Shown: piece after piece, positions 20,501 to 31,700 of the stretch | Numbering within the stretch: the stretch's first letter is position 1 | Layout of the letters: each line of letters opens with the position of its first letter | NCBI GenBank assembly: GCA_029248745.1 | Contig: JAQWIT010000013.1 | Coordinates: forward strand, 186,001-250,000 | Length of the DNA: 64,000 nucleotides | Reading direction: 5' to 3' | Source: Gammaproteobacteria bacterium | GTDB taxonomy: Bacteria; Pseudomonadota; Gammaproteobacteria; Nitrosococcales; Methylophagaceae | The notes under the pieces: generated by a model | Databases searched by the model: none | What the model was told of the DNA's origin: nothing | Seen by the model: only the letters and a program-made list of their open reading frames with translations | Translations under genes and position numbers: made by a program

Positions 20501-20784
20501 TTGTATTGGCTCAGGCTGGTGTTGATTGTGACCATGTGAATAAGGTGGCTGAAGGGCAACCTCATATTGTTGATATGATTAAGAATGATGAAATAGCATT
20601 GATTGTAAATACAACAGAAGGTCGCCAATCTGTGGCTGACTCACGTGAAATACGTCGTGCGGCATTGCAGCATCAGGTCAACTACACAACAACTATAGCT
20701 GCGGCAAGAGCGACTTGTCAGGCCTTAGAAAGTGAACATAATGACTCTGTGAATTGCTTACAGTCATTACATGGAGAATTGTAA
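17569..20784 (+). CDS. carB: Carbamoyl-phosphate synthase, large subunit
   Basis: A 1071-residue synthetase (E. coli: 1073) made of two homologous ATP-grasp halves. The first opens [20 protein letters not shown] and the second [22 protein letters not shown]-binding loops are [12 protein letters not shown] and [14 protein letters not shown]-terminal allosteric MGS-like domain (about 935-1071) ends the chain. It uses bicarbonate, two ATP and ammonia from CarA. All segments are continuous with no disruption. It lies between carA and greA in the common gammaproteobacterial order. Confidence 0.97.
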   Translation: MAKRTDIQSILILGAGPIVIGQACEFDYSGAQACKALREEGYRVILVNSNPATIMTDPNMADATYIEPVTWQAVSKIIETEKPDAVLPTMGGQTALNCALDLKREGVLEKFGVEMIGADSEAINKAEDRDLFRAAMQKIGLDMPKSAIAHTLEESIEVQKEFGYPTIIRPSFTMGGSGGGIAYNKEDFIDICQRGLYLSPTSELLIEESIIGWKEFEMEVVRDRKDNAIIICSIENFDPMGVHTGDSITVAPAQTLTDKEYQIMRNASLAVLREIGVETGGSNVQFAVNPDTGRLIIIEMNPRVSRSSALASKATGFPIAKVAAKLAVGYTLDELQNEITGNATPASFEPTIDYVVTKVPRFTFEKFPQADNRLSTQMKSVGEVMAIGRNFQESLQKSLRGLEIDRDGLTEVVDLTSDDVVETLRRELCLPGSDRLWYVADAFRYGFTFDEIQSLSHIDPWFLIQVEELVTLENDLRDRSLAELDTSEMRRLKRKGFSDSRLATLLQKTEKQVREHRHDLAVRPVYKRVDTCAAEFASSTAYMYSSYEQECEASPSDREKIMILGGGPNRIGQGIEFDYCCVHAALALRDDGYETIMVNCNPETVSTDYDTSDRLYFEPLTLEDVLEVVALEQPKGVIVQYGGQTPLKLARALEAAGVPIIGTSPDAIDHAEDRERFQQMVEKLNLLQPPNRLAFSADTAVALAAEIGYPLVVRPSYVLGGRAMEIVYNEDELNRYMTNAIQVSNDSPVLLDRFLDDAIEVDVDAICDGKDVMIGGIMEHIEQAGVHSGDSACALPAYSLTEDVKDRMREQVRQMAMEMGVVGLMNTQFAIQGDSIFILEVNPRASRTVPYVSKAIGVPLAKVSARCMAGRSLAEQGVTEEVIPNYYSVKEAVFPFIKFQGVDPILGPEMKSTGEVMGVGRTFGEAFAKSQLAASVALPTGGNAFISVRDVDKSAVVKVARDLLSLGFSLLGTRGTQVVLAQAGVDCDHVNKVAEGQPHIVDMIKNDEIALIVNTTEGRQSVADSREIRRAALQHQVNYTTTIAAARATCQALESEHNDSVNCLQSLHGEL

Positions 20785-20786
20785 CA

Positions 20787-21263
20787 ATGGCGGTACCGAT
20801 CACATTACGCGGTGTTGAGGCGTTAAGAGAAGAGTTAAAGCATTTGAAATCAGTAGCAAGACCAGAGGTGGTCGCTGCTATTGCTGAAGCACGTGCACAT
20901 GGTGATTTAAAAGAAAATGCTGAATACCATGCCGCTAAAGAGCAGCAAAGCTTTATTGAAGGTCGTGTCAATGAATTAGAAGGTATTTTATCGACTGCAC
21001 AAGTGATTGATGTTGCTTCTCTGTCTCAGGATGGTCGTGTTGTCTTTGGAGTGACGGTTGAGTTGTTGAATATTGATACTGATGAAACAGTCCATTATCA
21101 AATTGTGGGTGATTACGAGGCGGATATTAAATTGAACCGCGTATCAATTAGTTCGCCCATTGCCCGAGCTTTAATTGGTAAAGAGGTTGATGATATTGCG
21201 ACGGTACAAGCACCAAGTGGTGCAATTGAATATGAGATTGTTTCAGTTCAATACGACGCCTAG
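20787..21263 (+). CDS. greA: Transcription elongation factor GreA
   Basis: A 158-residue factor that enters the RNA polymerase secondary channel and stimulates cleavage of backtracked transcripts. The N-terminal coiled coil carries the acidic tip ([19 protein letters not shown]), and the C-terminal FKBP-like domain includes [14 protein letters not shown]. It starts at the ATG at 20787, giving [13 protein letters not shown]; a longer in-frame start inside carB is rejected. Only 2 bases separate it from the carB stop, so it is probably transcribed with carAB. Confidence 0.95.
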   Translation: MAVPITLRGVEALREELKHLKSVARPEVVAAIAEARAHGDLKENAEYHAAKEQQSFIEGRVNELEGILSTAQVIDVASLSQDGRVVFGVTVELLNIDTDETVHYQIVGDYEADIKLNRVSISSPIARALIGKEVDDIATVQAPSGAIEYEIVSVQYDA

Positions 21264-21272
21264 GCTTGTGAC

Positions 21273-21725
21273 GTGATAGCAGGGCAGGTGGGAGAGCGTC
21301 TATTATTAGCCTTATGGGTTGGGAGCTTATGGGCTATTGGCTATATTGCCGTTCCGGCAGCATTTATCCATTTTGATGATAGTGTTATTGCTGGTGCCTA
21401 TGCAGGACGTCTCTTCACGCTAGTAAATTATGTTGGCTTGGCTTGTGGTAGCGTATTGTTGATTCGGTATGCTGTGTTGGGCCAGAATGTCATTATTTGG
21501 TGGCGTTTCTATGTGACATTGTCGATGTTAGTGATGGTCGCTTTTTTACATTTCTATTTACAAGCTGAGATGTCAGATATCAAGCAACTTGATTGGCGTG
21601 AAGATGATAACGCATCTAACCGTTTTGATTTTTTGCATCATTTTAGTACGGGTGTTTATATGGTTATTAGTGTCTTAGGTTTGGCATTGGTGGCAACACA
21701 AATTACGCCTACTGAGAGGAAATAA
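21273..21725 (+). CDS. DUF4149 (TMEM205-like) membrane protein
   Basis: A 150-residue membrane protein with four predicted transmembrane helices (about 7-27, 47-67, 75-95, 125-145). The family hallmark is the N-terminal [20 protein letters not shown] followed by [19 protein letters not shown]4149 proteins commonly sit between greA and rlmE in gammaproteobacteria, as here. Function is unknown. The start is GTG at 21273. Its TAA shares one base with the rlmE ATG (TAATG), implying coupling. Confidence 0.75.
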   Translation: MIAGQVGERLLLALWVGSLWAIGYIAVPAAFIHFDDSVIAGAYAGRLFTLVNYVGLACGSVLLIRYAVLGQNVIIWWRFYVTLSMLVMVAFLHFYLQAEMSDIKQLDWREDDNASNRFDFLHHFSTGVYMVISVLGLALVATQITPTERK

Positions 21726-22342
21726 TGGCAAAGAGTAAATCAAGCAATGATTGGTTACGCGAGCATTTTGATGACCCTTATGTTAAAAAGGCACAAAAGG
21801 CAGGTTATCGCTCACGAGCAACATTTAAACTAGAAGAAATTGATAAAAAAGATAAGCTTATTCGTCCTGGGATGGCCATTGTGGATTTAGGCTCTGCTCC
21901 AGGAGGATGGTCTGACTATGCTTCACGAAAGCTAGGGGGGAAGGGAACGGTTGTGGCGCTAGATATCTTGCCGATGACCCCATTATCAGGTGTGCATTTT
22001 ATTCAGGGTGATTTTCGTGAAGATGAGGTGTTGGATGAACTTAATATAGTTTTAAATAGTGAACCAATAGGCCTTGTATTATCAGATATGGCCCCCAATA
22101 TTACAGGTGTAGATGCGATAGACCAGCCGAGTAGTATGTATCTAGTGGAACTTGCTTTGCATTTTGCGATAGAAAACTTAAGCAAACAAGGTGTTTTTCT
22201 GGTAAAAGTATTCCAAGGCGAAGGATTTGATGTTTATTTGAAAGAGATGAAAGATAGCTTTCAAAAAGTAGTGACAAGAAAACCTGATGCGTCACGGGCG
22301 AGAAGCCGTGAAGTTTATTTATTAGGACGTGGTTTAAAGTAA
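21725..22342 (+). CDS. rlmE: 23S rRNA 2'-O-methyltransferase RlmE (FtsJ)
   Basis: A 205-residue S-adenosylmethionine-dependent enzyme that methylates U2552 of 23S rRNA during late 50S assembly. The SAM site is [20 protein letters not shown]. The catalytic K-D-K-E set fits [27 protein letters not shown] and SREVYLLG. The length matches E. coli (209). It lies upstream of ftsH, the classic ftsJ-ftsH order, but 253 bases apart rather than tightly linked. Confidence 0.95.
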   Translation: MAKSKSSNDWLREHFDDPYVKKAQKAGYRSRATFKLEEIDKKDKLIRPGMAIVDLGSAPGGWSDYASRKLGGKGTVVALDILPMTPLSGVHFIQGDFREDEVLDELNIVLNSEPIGLVLSDMAPNITGVDAIDQPSSMYLVELALHFAIENLSKQGVFLVKVFQGEGFDVYLKEMKDSFQKVVTRKPDASRARSREVYLLGRGLK

Positions 22343-22345
22343 TAG

Positions 22346-22403
22346 CTTTGAGAAGTATCTCAAAGGGAAGAAAATAAGCTATACAAAAAATAAAATTTGT
22401 ATA
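22346..22403 (+). other. Two adjacent inverted repeats in the rlmE-ftsH gap
   Basis: Just after the rlmE stop lies a perfect 8-bp hairpin (CTTTGAGA at 22346-22353, TCTCAAAG at 22358-22365, loop AGTA). A second follows (TATACAAA at 22380-22387, TTTGTATA at 22396-22403). Neither has a T-run, so classic Rho-independent termination is unlikely. They may protect the rlmE mRNA 3' end or bind a regulator of ftsH. The rest of the gap to 22595 holds nothing I recognise, and I see no convincing sigma-32 promoter. Confidence 0.5.
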
Positions 22404-22595
22404 ACTGTATCTGCTGATGCTATGCTAGCACTACACAAGCTAGGTTGATAAAAAATGTGCTCGTCGTTTGTCAGATAAAGTATTTTTTCATGACACTGAT
22501 GAGTTTAATTGAGGACTGAAGTGGTCTAAATAAAGAATAGTAGAAATTTAGTTAGTTAAATTTCTCTAAACAGAGCTATAGAGGGGTAATCAACG

Positions 22596-24497
22596 TTGAA
22601 TGATATTATGAAAAACATCGTTTTGTGGGTCGTCATTGCGGTTGTTTTGATGTCGGTGTTCAGTAATTTTGGGCCGAGGCAATCAAGAGCAGATGATATG
22701 GATTACTCAACATTCATCACGAGCGTTAAAAATGGCGCAGTTTCCTCTGTTAATATTCAAGACAGAACGATTACAGGTACACTGACGGATAACAGTAAGT
22801 TTACAACTTATAGTCCAAGTTACGATCCAGGTTTGATGGGTGACTTGTTGAATAACGGTGTGCAAATTCAAGCGAAACCACCTGAAGAACCAAGTATGCT
22901 GATGCAAATCTTCATCTCATGGTTCCCAATGTTGCTACTGATTGTTGTATGGGTTGTCTTTATGCGCCAAATGCAAGGCGGCGGCAGCGGTAAAAACCCA
23001 ATGTCCTTTGGCAAAAGTAAGGCTAAGATGTTGAGTGAAGATCAGGTTAAAGTGACCTTTAAAGATGTTGCTGGTGTTGAAGAAGCGAAAGAAGAAGTGG
23101 CTGAATTAGTCGATTTCTTACGTGAACCGAGTAAATTCCAAAAACTGGGCGGTAAAATTCCACGCGGTATTTTGATGTGTGGTTCACCAGGAACGGGTAA
23201 AACATTATTAGCTAAAGCCATCGCAGGTGAAGCAAAAGTCCCTTTCTTTACCATCTCAGGATCTGATTTTGTTGAAATGTTTGTCGGTGTTGGTGCGTCA
23301 CGTGTGCGTGACATGTTCGAGCAGGCAAAAAAACACGCGCCATGCATCATTTTCATCGATGAAATCGATGCGGTTGGTCGTCATCGTGGCGCAGGTGTTG
23401 GTGGCGGTAATGATGAGCGTGAGCAGACTTTGAACCAGTTGTTGGTTGAGATGGATGGTTTTGAGGGTAATGAAGGCGTCATTGTTATTGCGGCAACTAA
23501 CAGACCTGATGTCCTAGACCCGGCCTTGTTACGCCCTGGTCGTTTCGATAGACAAGTGGTCGTGCCATTGCCTGACATTCGTGGCCGTGAGCAGATTTTA
23601 AATGTCCATCTAAGCAAAGTACCTGCGGCGGAAGATGTCAAAGCATCGATTATTGCACGTGGCACGCCCGGTTTTTCTGGTGCTGATTTGGCGAACTTAG
23701 TCAATGAGGCTTCTCTGTTTGCAGCGAGATCGAACCAGCGTTTAGTCAGTATGGACGACATGGAAAAAGCCAAAGATAAAATCATGATGGGTGCAGAACG
23801 AGCTTCAATGGTGATGAGTGATAAAGAGAAACAACTTACCGCTTATCATGAAGCTGGTCACGCGATTGTTGGACGAATTGTCCCTGGACATGACCCCGTC
23901 TATAAAGTGAGTATTATTCCACGTGGTCGTGCGCTGGGTGTGACTATGTTCTTACCGACAGAGGATAAGTACAGTAACAGTAAGCAGCAGTTAGAAAGTC
24001 AAATTTCCACCTTATATGGTGGTCGTATAGCTGAAGAAATGATCTATGGTGCTGATGCGGTGACGACAGGTGCATCTAATGATATTGAACGGGCAACTGA
24101 AATTGCTCAGAGCATGGTTACTAAATGGGGCTTATCTGACCATATGGGGCCATTAGCTTACGGTGTCGAGGATGATGGTAATTTCCTTGGTCAAGGTAGT
24201 TCTAAATCGAAAGCTGTGTCAGATGTAACAGCGAAACAGATTGATGAAGATGTCCGTGCTGTGATTAACCGTAACTATCAGCGTGCTGAGCAAGTATTGA
24301 CAGAGCATAATGACAAATTACACACAATGGCTAAGTTATTGATGAAGTATGAAACAATCGATAGCGATCAAATTGATGCCATTATGGAAGGTCGTGAGCC
24401 AGGAGAACCAAAAGGCTGGAGTAATGATAATCCTACTCCTACACCACCTCCTTCAGCAGATGTAACTGATTCAGAAACAGCTGCCAAGCCTGCTTGA
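22596..24497 (+). CDS. ftsH: ATP-dependent zinc metalloprotease FtsH
   Basis: A 633-residue membrane-anchored AAA+ protease that degrades misfolded membrane proteins and regulators such as LpxC. Two N-terminal transmembrane helices (about 6-24 and 103-123) flank a small periplasmic domain. The AAA module has Walker A GSPGTGKT (196-203), Walker [12 protein letters not shown] and an arginine-finger region RPGRFDRQ. The zinc site is HEAGH (418-422). The start is taken as TTG at 22596 behind GAGGGG; the ATG at 22608 would also keep the first helix. The C-terminus is Pro/Thr-rich. Confidence 0.96.
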   Translation: MNDIMKNIVLWVVIAVVLMSVFSNFGPRQSRADDMDYSTFITSVKNGAVSSVNIQDRTITGTLTDNSKFTTYSPSYDPGLMGDLLNNGVQIQAKPPEEPSMLMQIFISWFPMLLLIVVWVVFMRQMQGGGSGKNPMSFGKSKAKMLSEDQVKVTFKDVAGVEEAKEEVAELVDFLREPSKFQKLGGKIPRGILMCGSPGTGKTLLAKAIAGEAKVPFFTISGSDFVEMFVGVGASRVRDMFEQAKKHAPCIIFIDEIDAVGRHRGAGVGGGNDEREQTLNQLLVEMDGFEGNEGVIVIAATNRPDVLDPALLRPGRFDRQVVVPLPDIRGREQILNVHLSKVPAAEDVKASIIARGTPGFSGADLANLVNEASLFAARSNQRLVSMDDMEKAKDKIMMGAERASMVMSDKEKQLTAYHEAGHAIVGRIVPGHDPVYKVSIIPRGRALGVTMFLPTEDKYSNSKQQLESQISTLYGGRIAEEMIYGADAVTTGASNDIERATEIAQSMVTKWGLSDHMGPLAYGVEDDGNFLGQGSSKSKAVSDVTAKQIDEDVRAVINRNYQRAEQVLTEHNDKLHTMAKLLMKYETIDSDQIDAIMEGREPGEPKGWSNDNPTPTPPPSADVTDSETAAKPA

Positions 24498-24534
24498 TTT
24501 ATTACATTAAATCAGTACAAATCAAAGGGCTCTA

Positions 24535-25374
24535 GTGATCCTTGATTGCAAGGGTAAGTCGCTTGATCTGACTTATCCGCAGGTGATGGGTATCTTGAAT
24601 GTGACCCCCGATTCGTTTTCTGATGGGGGTCATTTTTTTGCACAGGATGCAGCACTAAAACAAGCTAAGCAAATGGTCGCTGATGGTGCAGCAATCATTG
24701 ATGTGGGTGGTGAGTCAACACGTCCGGGTGCTGCTATCGTTCCTGTTGAAGAAGAAATAGCGCGGGTAGTACCTGTGATAGAAGCTATTCAGTCAGAATT
24801 AACGATTCCCATTTCCACTGATACAAGTAAACCAGAGGTTATGCGTGCAGCTGTCTCAGCTGGTGCAGGATTGATCAATGATGTGCAAGCTTTGCGTGTG
24901 GATGGTGCATTAGACGCAGCGTCAGAATTAGCTGTACCGGTGTGTTTGATGCATGCACAAGGGCCGCCACAAACCATGCAAGATGATCCTAAATATGATG
25001 ACGTTGTTGGTGATGTGATGGCTTTTTTATTGGAACGTGTTGCTGTTTGTGAATCAGCAGGGATCAATAGAGATCAGTTAATTTTGGATCCTGGTTTTGG
25101 TTTTGGTAAACGGGCAAGACATAATTTGCGGCTGATGAAACATTTGAACCGTATTATTGCACTTGATCTGCCTGTTTTGATTGGCGTTTCACGAAAATCA
25201 ATCATCGGAAAATTGTTAAATGTGACCGTTGAAGAACGGTTAGCAGGCAGTTTGGCTTTAGCATCGGTTGCTGTTTGGCAAGGTGCAAAAATTGTACGGA
25301 CACATGATGTCCGTGAAACAGCTCAAGCTGTTAATTTATGTAAGTATGTAATGCAGGTGGAAGAGAGTGACTAA
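24535..25374 (+). CDS. folP: Dihydropteroate synthase
   Basis: A 279-residue TIM-barrel enzyme joining 6-hydroxymethyl-7,8-dihydropterin pyrophosphate and p-aminobenzoate to dihydropteroate; it is the target of sulphonamides. Conserved loops are visible: [44 protein letters not shown] and GVSRKSIIG. The start is GTG at 24535. It overlaps glmM by 8 bases and follows ftsH by 37 bases, the standard ftsH-folP-glmM cluster. Confidence 0.95.
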   Translation: MILDCKGKSLDLTYPQVMGILNVTPDSFSDGGHFFAQDAALKQAKQMVADGAAIIDVGGESTRPGAAIVPVEEEIARVVPVIEAIQSELTIPISTDTSKPEVMRAAVSAGAGLINDVQALRVDGALDAASELAVPVCLMHAQGPPQTMQDDPKYDDVVGDVMAFLLERVAVCESAGINRDQLILDPGFGFGKRARHNLRLMKHLNRIIALDLPVLIGVSRKSIIGKLLNVTVEERLAGSLALASVAVWQGAKIVRTHDVRETAQAVNLCKYVMQVEESD

Positions 25375-26722
25375 ACAACAGAGACGTTATTTTGGGACAG
25401 ATGGTATTCGTGGCCGAGTCGGTGATGGTGCGATTACACCAGAGTTCGTATTAAAGCTAGGTTGGGCTGTTGGTCGTGTGTTGGCGAAAGAAAAGATAAA
25501 TCGCCGAGTATTGATTGGTAAAGATACGCGGATTTCGGGTTACATGTTTGAGTCAGCGTTACAGGCTGGTTTGTCTGCGGCGGGTGTGGATGTTTATCTA
25601 TTAGGCCCTATGCCAACACCTGGCATTGCATATTTAACCCGAACATTTCATGCACAGGCTGGTATTGTGATTAGTGCTTCACATAATCATTATCATGATA
25701 ATGGTATTAAGTTTTTTTCTGCTGAAGGCACAAAGCTGCCGGATGAGGTTGAATTAGAAATTGAAGCGATGTTGGATGAGCCGCTGACGACGGTGGAGTC
25801 CTTTGAGTTAGGTAAGGCTGTTCGTATTGAAGATGCGCGGGGTAGATATGTCGAATTTTGTAAGAGTTCTGTCCCGCTCAAGATGAATTTTTCAGGTATG
25901 AAGTTGGTTGTAGATTGTGCGAATGGTGCAACTTATCATGTTGCCCCCGATGTTTTTAAAGAATTGGGTGCAGAGATTGTTGTGATGGGGGCCGAGCCTG
26001 ACGGCTTTAATATTAACCAGAATTGTGGTTCGACCGAGCCACGTTTATTACAAGCGGCGGTGCTTGAGCATCAGGCTGATCTAGGGATTGCCTTAGATGG
26101 TGATGGTGATCGTCTGATTATGGTTGATCACACAGGTCAAATTGTAGATGGCGACGATTTATTGTTTATCATTGCCCGTTCTCAAAAATTGAGAGGCAAG
26201 GGAAGTTCAGCTATTGTGGGGACGCAGATGTCGAATCTGGGTCTTGAGCAAGCTTTAGAAGCGCATGATATGACATTGCATCGATCGAAAGTGGGTGATC
26301 GCTATGTTATTGAGAAGTTAAAAGAGACCGGTGGTGTTGTCGGTGGTGAGTCATCGGGTCATATTATTTGCTTAGATAAAACGACCACCGGGGATGGCAT
26401 CATTGCGGCATTGCAAGTGTTATGTGAAATTCGTCGTACTGAGAGTAGTTTGCATGATCTTAAATCTTTGGTGACTAAATACCCTCAGACTTTAATTAAT
26501 GTTCGTGTCAAGAAGATGATTGACTTGACGACTGATCAGGCAATTTCAGATGCTGTTAAAATGGCAGAAGAAGAATTACTCGACGCTGGGCGGGTTTTAT
26601 TAAGACCTTCTGGCACTGAACCAGTAATTCGTGTAATGGTTGAAGGCCGTGACGCGGCCTTGACTCAGGAACTAGCGACTCATATTGCAGATGTTATACA
26701 AAGCAGTGTAGAAAGCAGTTAA
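25367..26722 (+). CDS. glmM: Phosphoglucosamine mutase
   Basis: A 451-residue alpha-D-phosphohexomutase converting glucosamine-6-phosphate to glucosamine-1-phosphate for UDP-GlcNAc, hence peptidoglycan and LPS. The phosphoserine loop is [19 protein letters not shown] with catalytic Ser about residue 105. The metal loop is [13 protein letters not shown], the sugar loop GGESSGH, and the phosphate loop [18 protein letters not shown] at 25367 overlaps the end of folP, so the two are coupled. Confidence 0.95.
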   Translation: MTKQQRRYFGTDGIRGRVGDGAITPEFVLKLGWAVGRVLAKEKINRRVLIGKDTRISGYMFESALQAGLSAAGVDVYLLGPMPTPGIAYLTRTFHAQAGIVISASHNHYHDNGIKFFSAEGTKLPDEVELEIEAMLDEPLTTVESFELGKAVRIEDARGRYVEFCKSSVPLKMNFSGMKLVVDCANGATYHVAPDVFKELGAEIVVMGAEPDGFNINQNCGSTEPRLLQAAVLEHQADLGIALDGDGDRLIMVDHTGQIVDGDDLLFIIARSQKLRGKGSSAIVGTQMSNLGLEQALEAHDMTLHRSKVGDRYVIEKLKETGGVVGGESSGHIICLDKTTTGDGIIAALQVLCEIRRTESSLHDLKSLVTKYPQTLINVRVKKMIDLTTDQAISDAVKMAEEELLDAGRVLLRPSGTEPVIRVMVEGRDAALTQELATHIADVIQSSVESS

Positions 26723-26819
26723 TAATAAATAGTTATAAGCATATAATGAAATCATTGATTTCTTACTGTTGAGACGGTAGGCTCTCAGTTATTTGGTTAT
26801 CTTTATAGGGTTGAAATGA

Positions 26820-27602
26820 ATGCGTAAGCCTCTAGTTGCTGGCAATTGGAAGATGAATGGAACAAGTGCAAGCAATCAAAGTTTGTTAGAGCGTATTTTA
26901 GCTTCGGCGGATGACTTCTCAGACATTGATGTGGCTATTTTTCCACCTGCTGTTTATGTTCACCAGGTTCAACAGGCGTTGACGGGTACAGGCCTTCACT
27001 GGGGAACTCAGAATGTCTCTTCATATATAGATGGTGCTTATACAGGTGAAGTGTCAGCTGCGATGATCACTGACTTCAATTGTGAATACACTTTGATTGG
27101 ACATTCAGAGCGTCGTTGTCTTTATGACGAATTGGATTTGGATCAATTAGTACTGGATCAATTAGTTGCTGAAAAATATGAGACGGCTGCATCATCAGGG
27201 TTAACGCCGATTATCTGTATTGGTGAAAGCCCTCAAGAACATGATCAAGGTCAAACAGAAGAAGTTGTTGTTAGGCTTTTAGATACCTTAATAGCACATC
27301 AAGGTGCTAAAGCTTTGTCGCGGACTGTTCTCGCATATGAGCCTGTTTGGGCAATTGGAACGGGGAAGACAGCATCACCTGAATGGGCTCAGAACGTCCA
27401 CCAGTTCATGCGTGAGCGTGTAGCGAAGCATTGCCCGACTACGGCTGAGAATTTACGAATACTTTACGGGGGCAGCGTTAAAGGTAATAATGCGGCCTCA
27501 TTATTTTCGAAGCCAGATATAGATGGTGGACTGATTGGCGGTGCTTCTCTAATTGCTGATGAGTTTGTTGCTACATGTCGGGCCGCAGCACAACAAGTTT
27601 AG
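26820..27602 (+). CDS. tpiA: Triosephosphate isomerase
   Basis: A 260-residue TIM barrel interconverting dihydroxyacetone phosphate and glyceraldehyde-3-phosphate. Catalytic residues are present: Lys in GNWKMNGT, His in LIGHSERR and Glu in [15 protein letters not shown]; the phosphate loop GGSV and the final GGLIGGASL also fit. It has a slightly longer helix ([21 protein letters not shown]) before strand 5 than most. secG follows 10 bases downstream, the usual tpiA-secG pair. Confidence 0.95.
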   Translation: MRKPLVAGNWKMNGTSASNQSLLERILASADDFSDIDVAIFPPAVYVHQVQQALTGTGLHWGTQNVSSYIDGAYTGEVSAAMITDFNCEYTLIGHSERRCLYDELDLDQLVLDQLVAEKYETAASSGLTPIICIGESPQEHDQGQTEEVVVRLLDTLIAHQGAKALSRTVLAYEPVWAIGTGKTASPEWAQNVHQFMRERVAKHCPTTAENLRILYGGSVKGNNAASLFSKPDIDGGLIGGASLIADEFVATCRAAAQQV

Positions 27603-27612
27603 GTTAGTAAAA

Positions 27613-27984
27613 ATGGATACAATAATACTAGTTATACATATCGTCATATCAGTACTGCTGGTGGGTTTGATTTTAATCCAACATGGTAAGGGTGCTGATG
27701 CAGGTGCTGCAGCTTTAGGCGGTGGCGGCGGTGGCGGTGGCGCATCATCAAGCCTATTTGGTAGCCAAGGGTCAGCTTCATTTTTATCGCGTAGCAGTGC
27801 GATTTTAGCGATGTTATTTTTTATTACGAGTTTGAGCCTCGCTTATTTTGCAAATAAGGCTCAGCGTGTTGAAAGTGTGACGGAAATGCCCGTTGCTCCG
27901 GTCACAGAAATTGTTGAGGAAGTAGAGTCTATGCCAGTGCCATCAACATCAGTTGCGCCAGCAGATTTGCCAGACTTACCGTAA
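27613..27984 (+). CDS. secG: Preprotein translocase subunit SecG
   Basis: A 123-residue inner-membrane protein with two transmembrane helices (about 3-22 and 57-76) joined by the typical glycine-rich loop [16 protein letters not shown] followed by [14 protein letters not shown]. SecG assists SecYE in protein export. The start at 27613 is chosen because it gives the canonical first helix; longer in-frame starts lie inside tpiA. The acidic, Pro/Val-rich C-terminal tail is normal for this family. tRNA-Leu follows 18 bases later. Confidence 0.93.
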   Translation: MDTIILVIHIVISVLLVGLILIQHGKGADAGAAALGGGGGGGGASSSLFGSQGSASFLSRSSAILAMLFFITSLSLAYFANKAQRVESVTEMPVAPVTEIVEEVESMPVPSTSVAPADLPDLP

Positions 27985-28002
27985 CTTAAACTCCTTAAAT
28001 AA

Positions 28003-28088
28003 GCCGACGTGGTGAAATTGGTAGACACGCCATCTTGAGGGGGTGGTGGACATAGTCCGTGGCGGTTCGACTCCGCCCGTCGGCACCA
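28003..28088 (+). tRNA. tRNA-Leu (anticodon GAG)
   Basis: The 86-nt sequence forms a class II tRNA. Acceptor strands are GCCGACG and CGTCGGC, with A and CCA encoded at the 3' end. The D-arm is GTGGTGAAATTGGTAGACAC, the anticodon stem is CCATC/GGTGG with loop TTGAGGG (anticodon GAG, reads CUC/CUU), there is a long variable arm, and the T-loop is GGTTCGACTCC. The position after secG is conserved in gammaproteobacteria. Confidence 0.96.
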
Positions 28089-28099
28089 AAGTGCATTCA

Positions 28100-28131
28100 A
28101 AAGCCTACTTGTCCATCAAGTAGGCTTTTTT
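28100..28131 (+). terminator. Rho-independent terminator after tRNA-Leu
   Basis: A 9-bp GC-containing stem, GCCTACTTG (28103-28111) and CAAGTAGGC (28117-28125), with a 5-base loop, is extended by A-T pairs and followed by T6. It closes the tpiA-secG-tRNA unit before the nuo operon. Confidence 0.85.
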
Positions 28132-28433
28132 GTTATGGCAAGTTTGAGAATCCGTGGCTGTTTGTTTGTAAGTGAATGTGCGATTTGATCTGAAATTTGG
28201 ATTAATTATCAATCGCCTAGTCTTCTTCCTCATTTTATGAATGTCGTTATATGGTTGTTATTACTTTTTTTGAAGGCTGTTTGTGATGTGGTTTTGGCTT
28301 CTCATTATTCCTCAGACTGTGTAGTATTACGAGTTCATAAAGAGAGGAATGTTCGCTATGCTTGTAGCGTCATTCAAAGTGATGCTGTCAGCCCACTGTA
28401 TTAATAGCAGCAGAAAATAGAAGAAGAAACATT
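28132..28433 (+). other. Leader/intergenic region before the nuo operon
   Basis: About 300 bases with no credible gene. It must hold the nuo promoter, but I find no pair of -35/-10 boxes good enough to name. A purine-rich GAAGAAGAAAC just before the nuoA ATG is a weak ribosome binding site. No riboswitch or repeat is recognised. Confidence 0.5.
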
Positions 28434-28790
28434 ATGTTGGTGGAATACCTCCCCATTTTATTATTTGTGATTATCGGTATTGGTTTTGGTGTGATGCCGT
28501 TACTTGCTGGTTTTGTTCTGGGACCTAGACGTCCTGATGATGAAAAACTTTCACCTTATGAGTGTGGTTTTGAACCTTTCGAAGACGCTCAAATGAAATT
28601 TGATGTGCGTTTTTATTTGGTTGCTATTCTGTTCATTATTTTTGATTTAGAAATTGCCTTCTTGTTTCCCTGGGCTGTTGTGCTTGATGAAATAGGCATG
28701 TTTGGTTTATCAGCAATGTTTTTGTTTTTAGCTATTCTGGTTGTTGGCTTTATTTACGAATGGAAAAAAGGTGCGCTTGAATGGGAATAG
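28434..28790 (+). CDS. nuoA: NADH-quinone oxidoreductase subunit A
   Basis: A 118-residue membrane subunit of complex I with three transmembrane helices (about 5-27, 60-82, 88-110). The conserved loop [20 protein letters not shown] carries the Cys that becomes exposed in the deactive enzyme of mitochondrial homologues. It is the first of 14 nuo genes. The last 10 bases overlap nuoB. Confidence 0.95.
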   Translation: MLVEYLPILLFVIIGIGFGVMPLLAGFVLGPRRPDDEKLSPYECGFEPFEDAQMKFDVRFYLVAILFIIFDLEIAFLFPWAVVLDEIGMFGLSAMFLFLAILVVGFIYEWKKGALEWE

Positions 28791-29281
28791 AGGGCATTTT
28801 AGAAGAGGGTGTTGTTACCACTTCTGCGGATAAACTGATTAATTGGGCGAGAACAGGTTCTTTATGGCCAATGACATTTGGTCTTGCTTGTTGTGCGGTT
28901 GAAATGATGCAAGCGGGTGCATCGCGATACGATCTTGATAGGTTTGGTGTGGTGTTTCGTCCGAGCCCTCGCCAATCAGATGTGATGATTGTGGCGGGTA
29001 CATTGGTGAATAAGATGGCGCCTGCTTTGCGTAAGGTCTATGACCAAATGTCAGAACCGCGTTGGGTTATTTCGATGGGGTCCTGTGCTAACGGTGGCGG
29101 TTATTATCATTACTCGTATTCTGTTGTACGTGGCTGTGACCGTATTGTGCCTGTTGATATCTATGTGCCTGGCTGTCCACCGACAGCAGAAGCCTTGTTA
29201 TATGGCATCATTCAATTGCAGAAAAAAATAAGACGCACTGAAACAATTGCTAAACCAGCGAAGGTGATGATAGGTCGATAG
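28781..29281 (+). CDS. nuoB: NADH-quinone oxidoreductase subunit B
   Basis: A 166-residue peripheral subunit that holds cluster N2, the last iron-sulfur centre before quinone. The tandem Cys pair is in [14 protein letters not shown], with the other ligands in [15 protein letters not shown] and [17 protein letters not shown]. It starts at ATG 28781 inside the end of nuoA. nuoC starts directly after the stop. Confidence 0.96.
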   Translation: MGIEGILEEGVVTTSADKLINWARTGSLWPMTFGLACCAVEMMQAGASRYDLDRFGVVFRPSPRQSDVMIVAGTLVNKMAPALRKVYDQMSEPRWVISMGSCANGGGYYHYSYSVVRGCDRIVPVDIYVPGCPPTAEALLYGIIQLQKKIRRTETIAKPAKVMIGR

Positions 29282-29935
29282 ATGAGTCAGGTGTGGAAAT
29301 CAAAATTAGCATCGACTTTATCCGATGTGTTGTTAGAGTGTGAGTTGGTTGACGGTGAAGTGACAGTGTATGTTGCTGCTGAAGATATATTATCAGTCAG
29401 TCAAACTTTACGAGATGACTTTGGCTTTGAGCAATTGATGGATTTATGTGGCGTTGATTACTCAACGTATGGTGGTTCTGCTTGCTTGACTAAAGCTGCC
29501 ACCGATAAAAGGTTCAGCCGTGCTGTTGATGCTGCTACAGAACTGGATATCGAAGATGAAAGTTACCGTTATGCAGTGGTTTATCATCTTTTGTCATTAC
29601 AGCATAACCAGCGTTTGTGCGTCAAAGTGTATCTAGATGCTGACAGGCCCATTGTTGATAGTGTGACGTCAATATGGGAAAGCGCTGGTTGGTTTGAGCG
29701 TGAGGCTTTCGATTTATTTGGTATTTTGTTTAATGGACATGAAGACTTGCGTCGGATTTTGACGGATTACGGCTTTATCGGTCACCCTTTTAGAAAAGAT
29801 TTCCCATTGATTGGCCATGTGGAAATGCGCTATGACGCTGATAAAAAGCGTGTGGTGTATGAACCGGTCAGTATAGAAGAACGGACGTTAGTGCCGCGCG
29901 TGATTCGCGATGATAATCGTTACGATAAGGATTAA
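29282..29935 (+). CDS. nuoC: NADH-quinone oxidoreductase subunit C
   Basis: A 217-residue 30-kDa subunit of the connecting module. The signature is [18 protein letters not shown] followed by [20 protein letters not shown]. It is a separate gene, unlike the fused nuoCD of E. coli. Between the two N-terminal halves (after [12 protein letters not shown]) lies an insert of roughly 20-25 residues ([18 protein letters not shown]) before [10 protein letters not shown]. Confidence 0.94.
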   Translation: MSQVWKSKLASTLSDVLLECELVDGEVTVYVAAEDILSVSQTLRDDFGFEQLMDLCGVDYSTYGGSACLTKAATDKRFSRAVDAATELDIEDESYRYAVVYHLLSLQHNQRLCVKVYLDADRPIVDSVTSIWESAGWFEREAFDLFGILFNGHEDLRRILTDYGFIGHPFRKDFPLIGHVEMRYDADKKRVVYEPVSIEERTLVPRVIRDDNRYDKD

Positions 29936-29940
29936 GCTTA

Positions 29941-31194
29941 GTGGCAGAGATTAAAAATTACACGCTGAACTTTGGTCCGCAACATCCTGCAGCACATGGT
30001 GTCTTACGTTTGATCCTCGAATTGGATGGTGAGGTGATTGAACGGGCTGATCCGCATATTGGTTTGTTACATCGTGGTACAGAAAAGTTAGCCGAGTCTA
30101 AGCCATTTAATCAAAGCATTGGTTATATGGATCGTCTTGATTATGTGTCAATGCTATCGAATGAACATGCTTATGTGATGGCGATTGAAAAGCTCTTAGG
30201 TGTACAAGTACCTGAACGAGCACAGTATATTCGCGTCATGTTTGATGAGATTACACGGATTTTGAATCATTTGATGTGGTTGGGAACGCATGGGCTTGAT
30301 ATTGGTGCGATGACGATATTCTTGTATTGCTTCCGTGAACGTGAAGATTTGATGGATTGTTACGAAGCGGTATCCGGTGCGCGGATGCATGCAACTTATT
30401 ATCGTCCCGGTGGTGTGTATCGGGATTTGCCGAATTCGATTGCGAAATACAAGGCTTCGAAATGGCACAGTGAAAAAGAAGTTAAACAAAAGAATGAAAA
30501 CCGCGAAGGTAGTTTATTAGACTTTATTGAAGATTTCACTACCCGTTTTCCAGGCTGTGTCGACGAATATGAAACATTATTGACGGACAACCGAATTTGG
30601 AAGCAGCGAACAGTAGGTATTGGTGTTGTCTCTCCTGAGCGTGCCATGCAAATGGGTTTTAGTGGCCCAATGTTGCGTGGCTCAGGTGTTGAGTGGGATT
30701 TACGTAAAAAACAGCCTTATGAAGTATATGACCGCTTAGATTTTGATATTCCAGTCGGTGTGGAAGGTGATTGTTACGATCGTTACTTGGTTCGTGTTGA
30801 AGAAATGCGTCAATCGAATCGCATTATTAAGCAGTGTGTTGATTGGTTAAGAGCGAATCCAGGACCTGTTATTACCAGTGATAATAAAGTGTCACCGCCG
30901 AGTCGTGTTGAAATGAAACAGGATATGGAATCCTTGGTGCATCACTTTAAACTTTTCACTGAAGGCTATTGTGTTCCCGAAGGTGAGGTCTATACCGCTG
31001 TTGAGCATCCGAAAGGAGAGTTCGGTGTGTATATGGTGTCAGATGGGGCCAATAAACCGTATCGTCTGAAAATTCGTGCGCCGGGTTTCCCACATTTAGC
31101 AGCTATGAATGAAATGGCAAAAGGCCATATGTTGTCAGATGTTGTTGCCATTATTGGTACTATGGATATTGTGTTTGGTGAGATCGACCGATGA
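29941..31194 (+). CDS. nuoD: NADH-quinone oxidoreductase subunit D
   Basis: A 417-residue 49-kDa subunit that forms the quinone pocket with NuoB; it is related to the large subunit of NiFe hydrogenases. Conserved stretches are [18 protein letters not shown] (quinone-site His), [15 protein letters not shown] and the C-terminal [18 protein letters not shown]. The start is GTG at 29941, 5 bases after nuoC. Four bases overlap nuoE. Confidence 0.95.
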   Translation: MAEIKNYTLNFGPQHPAAHGVLRLILELDGEVIERADPHIGLLHRGTEKLAESKPFNQSIGYMDRLDYVSMLSNEHAYVMAIEKLLGVQVPERAQYIRVMFDEITRILNHLMWLGTHGLDIGAMTIFLYCFREREDLMDCYEAVSGARMHATYYRPGGVYRDLPNSIAKYKASKWHSEKEVKQKNENREGSLLDFIEDFTTRFPGCVDEYETLLTDNRIWKQRTVGIGVVSPERAMQMGFSGPMLRGSGVEWDLRKKQPYEVYDRLDFDIPVGVEGDCYDRYLVRVEEMRQSNRIIKQCVDWLRANPGPVITSDNKVSPPSRVEMKQDMESLVHHFKLFTEGYCVPEGEVYTAVEHPKGEFGVYMVSDGANKPYRLKIRAPGFPHLAAMNEMAKGHMLSDVVAIIGTMDIVFGEIDR

Positions 31195-31700
31195 GTGAAT
31201 TGCAATTGGATGCCAATAAAGAAAGCTTATTTAATGCTGATCTACGTCAGAAAATTGATGTTTGGGTTGCCAAATACCCTGTGGGTCAGGCGCAGTCAGC
31301 CGTGATTCCTGCTTTGCTTATTTTGCAAGATGCTAATGGTGGATGGTTATCAAAGCCTCTGATGGATGCCTTGGCAGTTTACCTTGATATGCCGGCGATC
31401 AGTGTTTACGAAGTGGCGACATTTTATAGTATGTACGAGCTTGAACCGGTTGGGGAAAACAAAATCAGTGTTTGTACCAATATCTCGTGTCAGCTGTGTG
31501 GTTCCGATGAGATTGTTGAACATTTGAAAACACGTTTAGGCATTGGGTTTGGTGAAACGACAGAGGATGGCAAGGTGACTTTGAAAGAAGTGGAGTGTCT
31601 TGGGGCTTGTTGTGGCGCCCCTATGTTACAGCTGAATCGTGATTATCACGAAAATTTGACGGCCGATAAGATTGATAACTTATTGGATGGGTTATCGTGA
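31191..31700 (+). CDS. nuoE: NADH-quinone oxidoreductase subunit E
   Basis: A 169-residue subunit of the NADH-dehydrogenase module with a helical N-terminus and a thioredoxin-like 2Fe-2S domain. Four Cys ligands are in [11 protein letters not shown] and [12 protein letters not shown]. Its stop overlaps the nuoF start (GTGATG at 31697-31702). Confidence 0.95.
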   Translation: MSELQLDANKESLFNADLRQKIDVWVAKYPVGQAQSAVIPALLILQDANGGWLSKPLMDALAVYLDMPAISVYEVATFYSMYELEPVGENKISVCTNISCQLCGSDEIVEHLKTRLGIGFGETTEDGKVTLKEVECLGACCGAPMLQLNRDYHENLTADKIDNLLDGLS

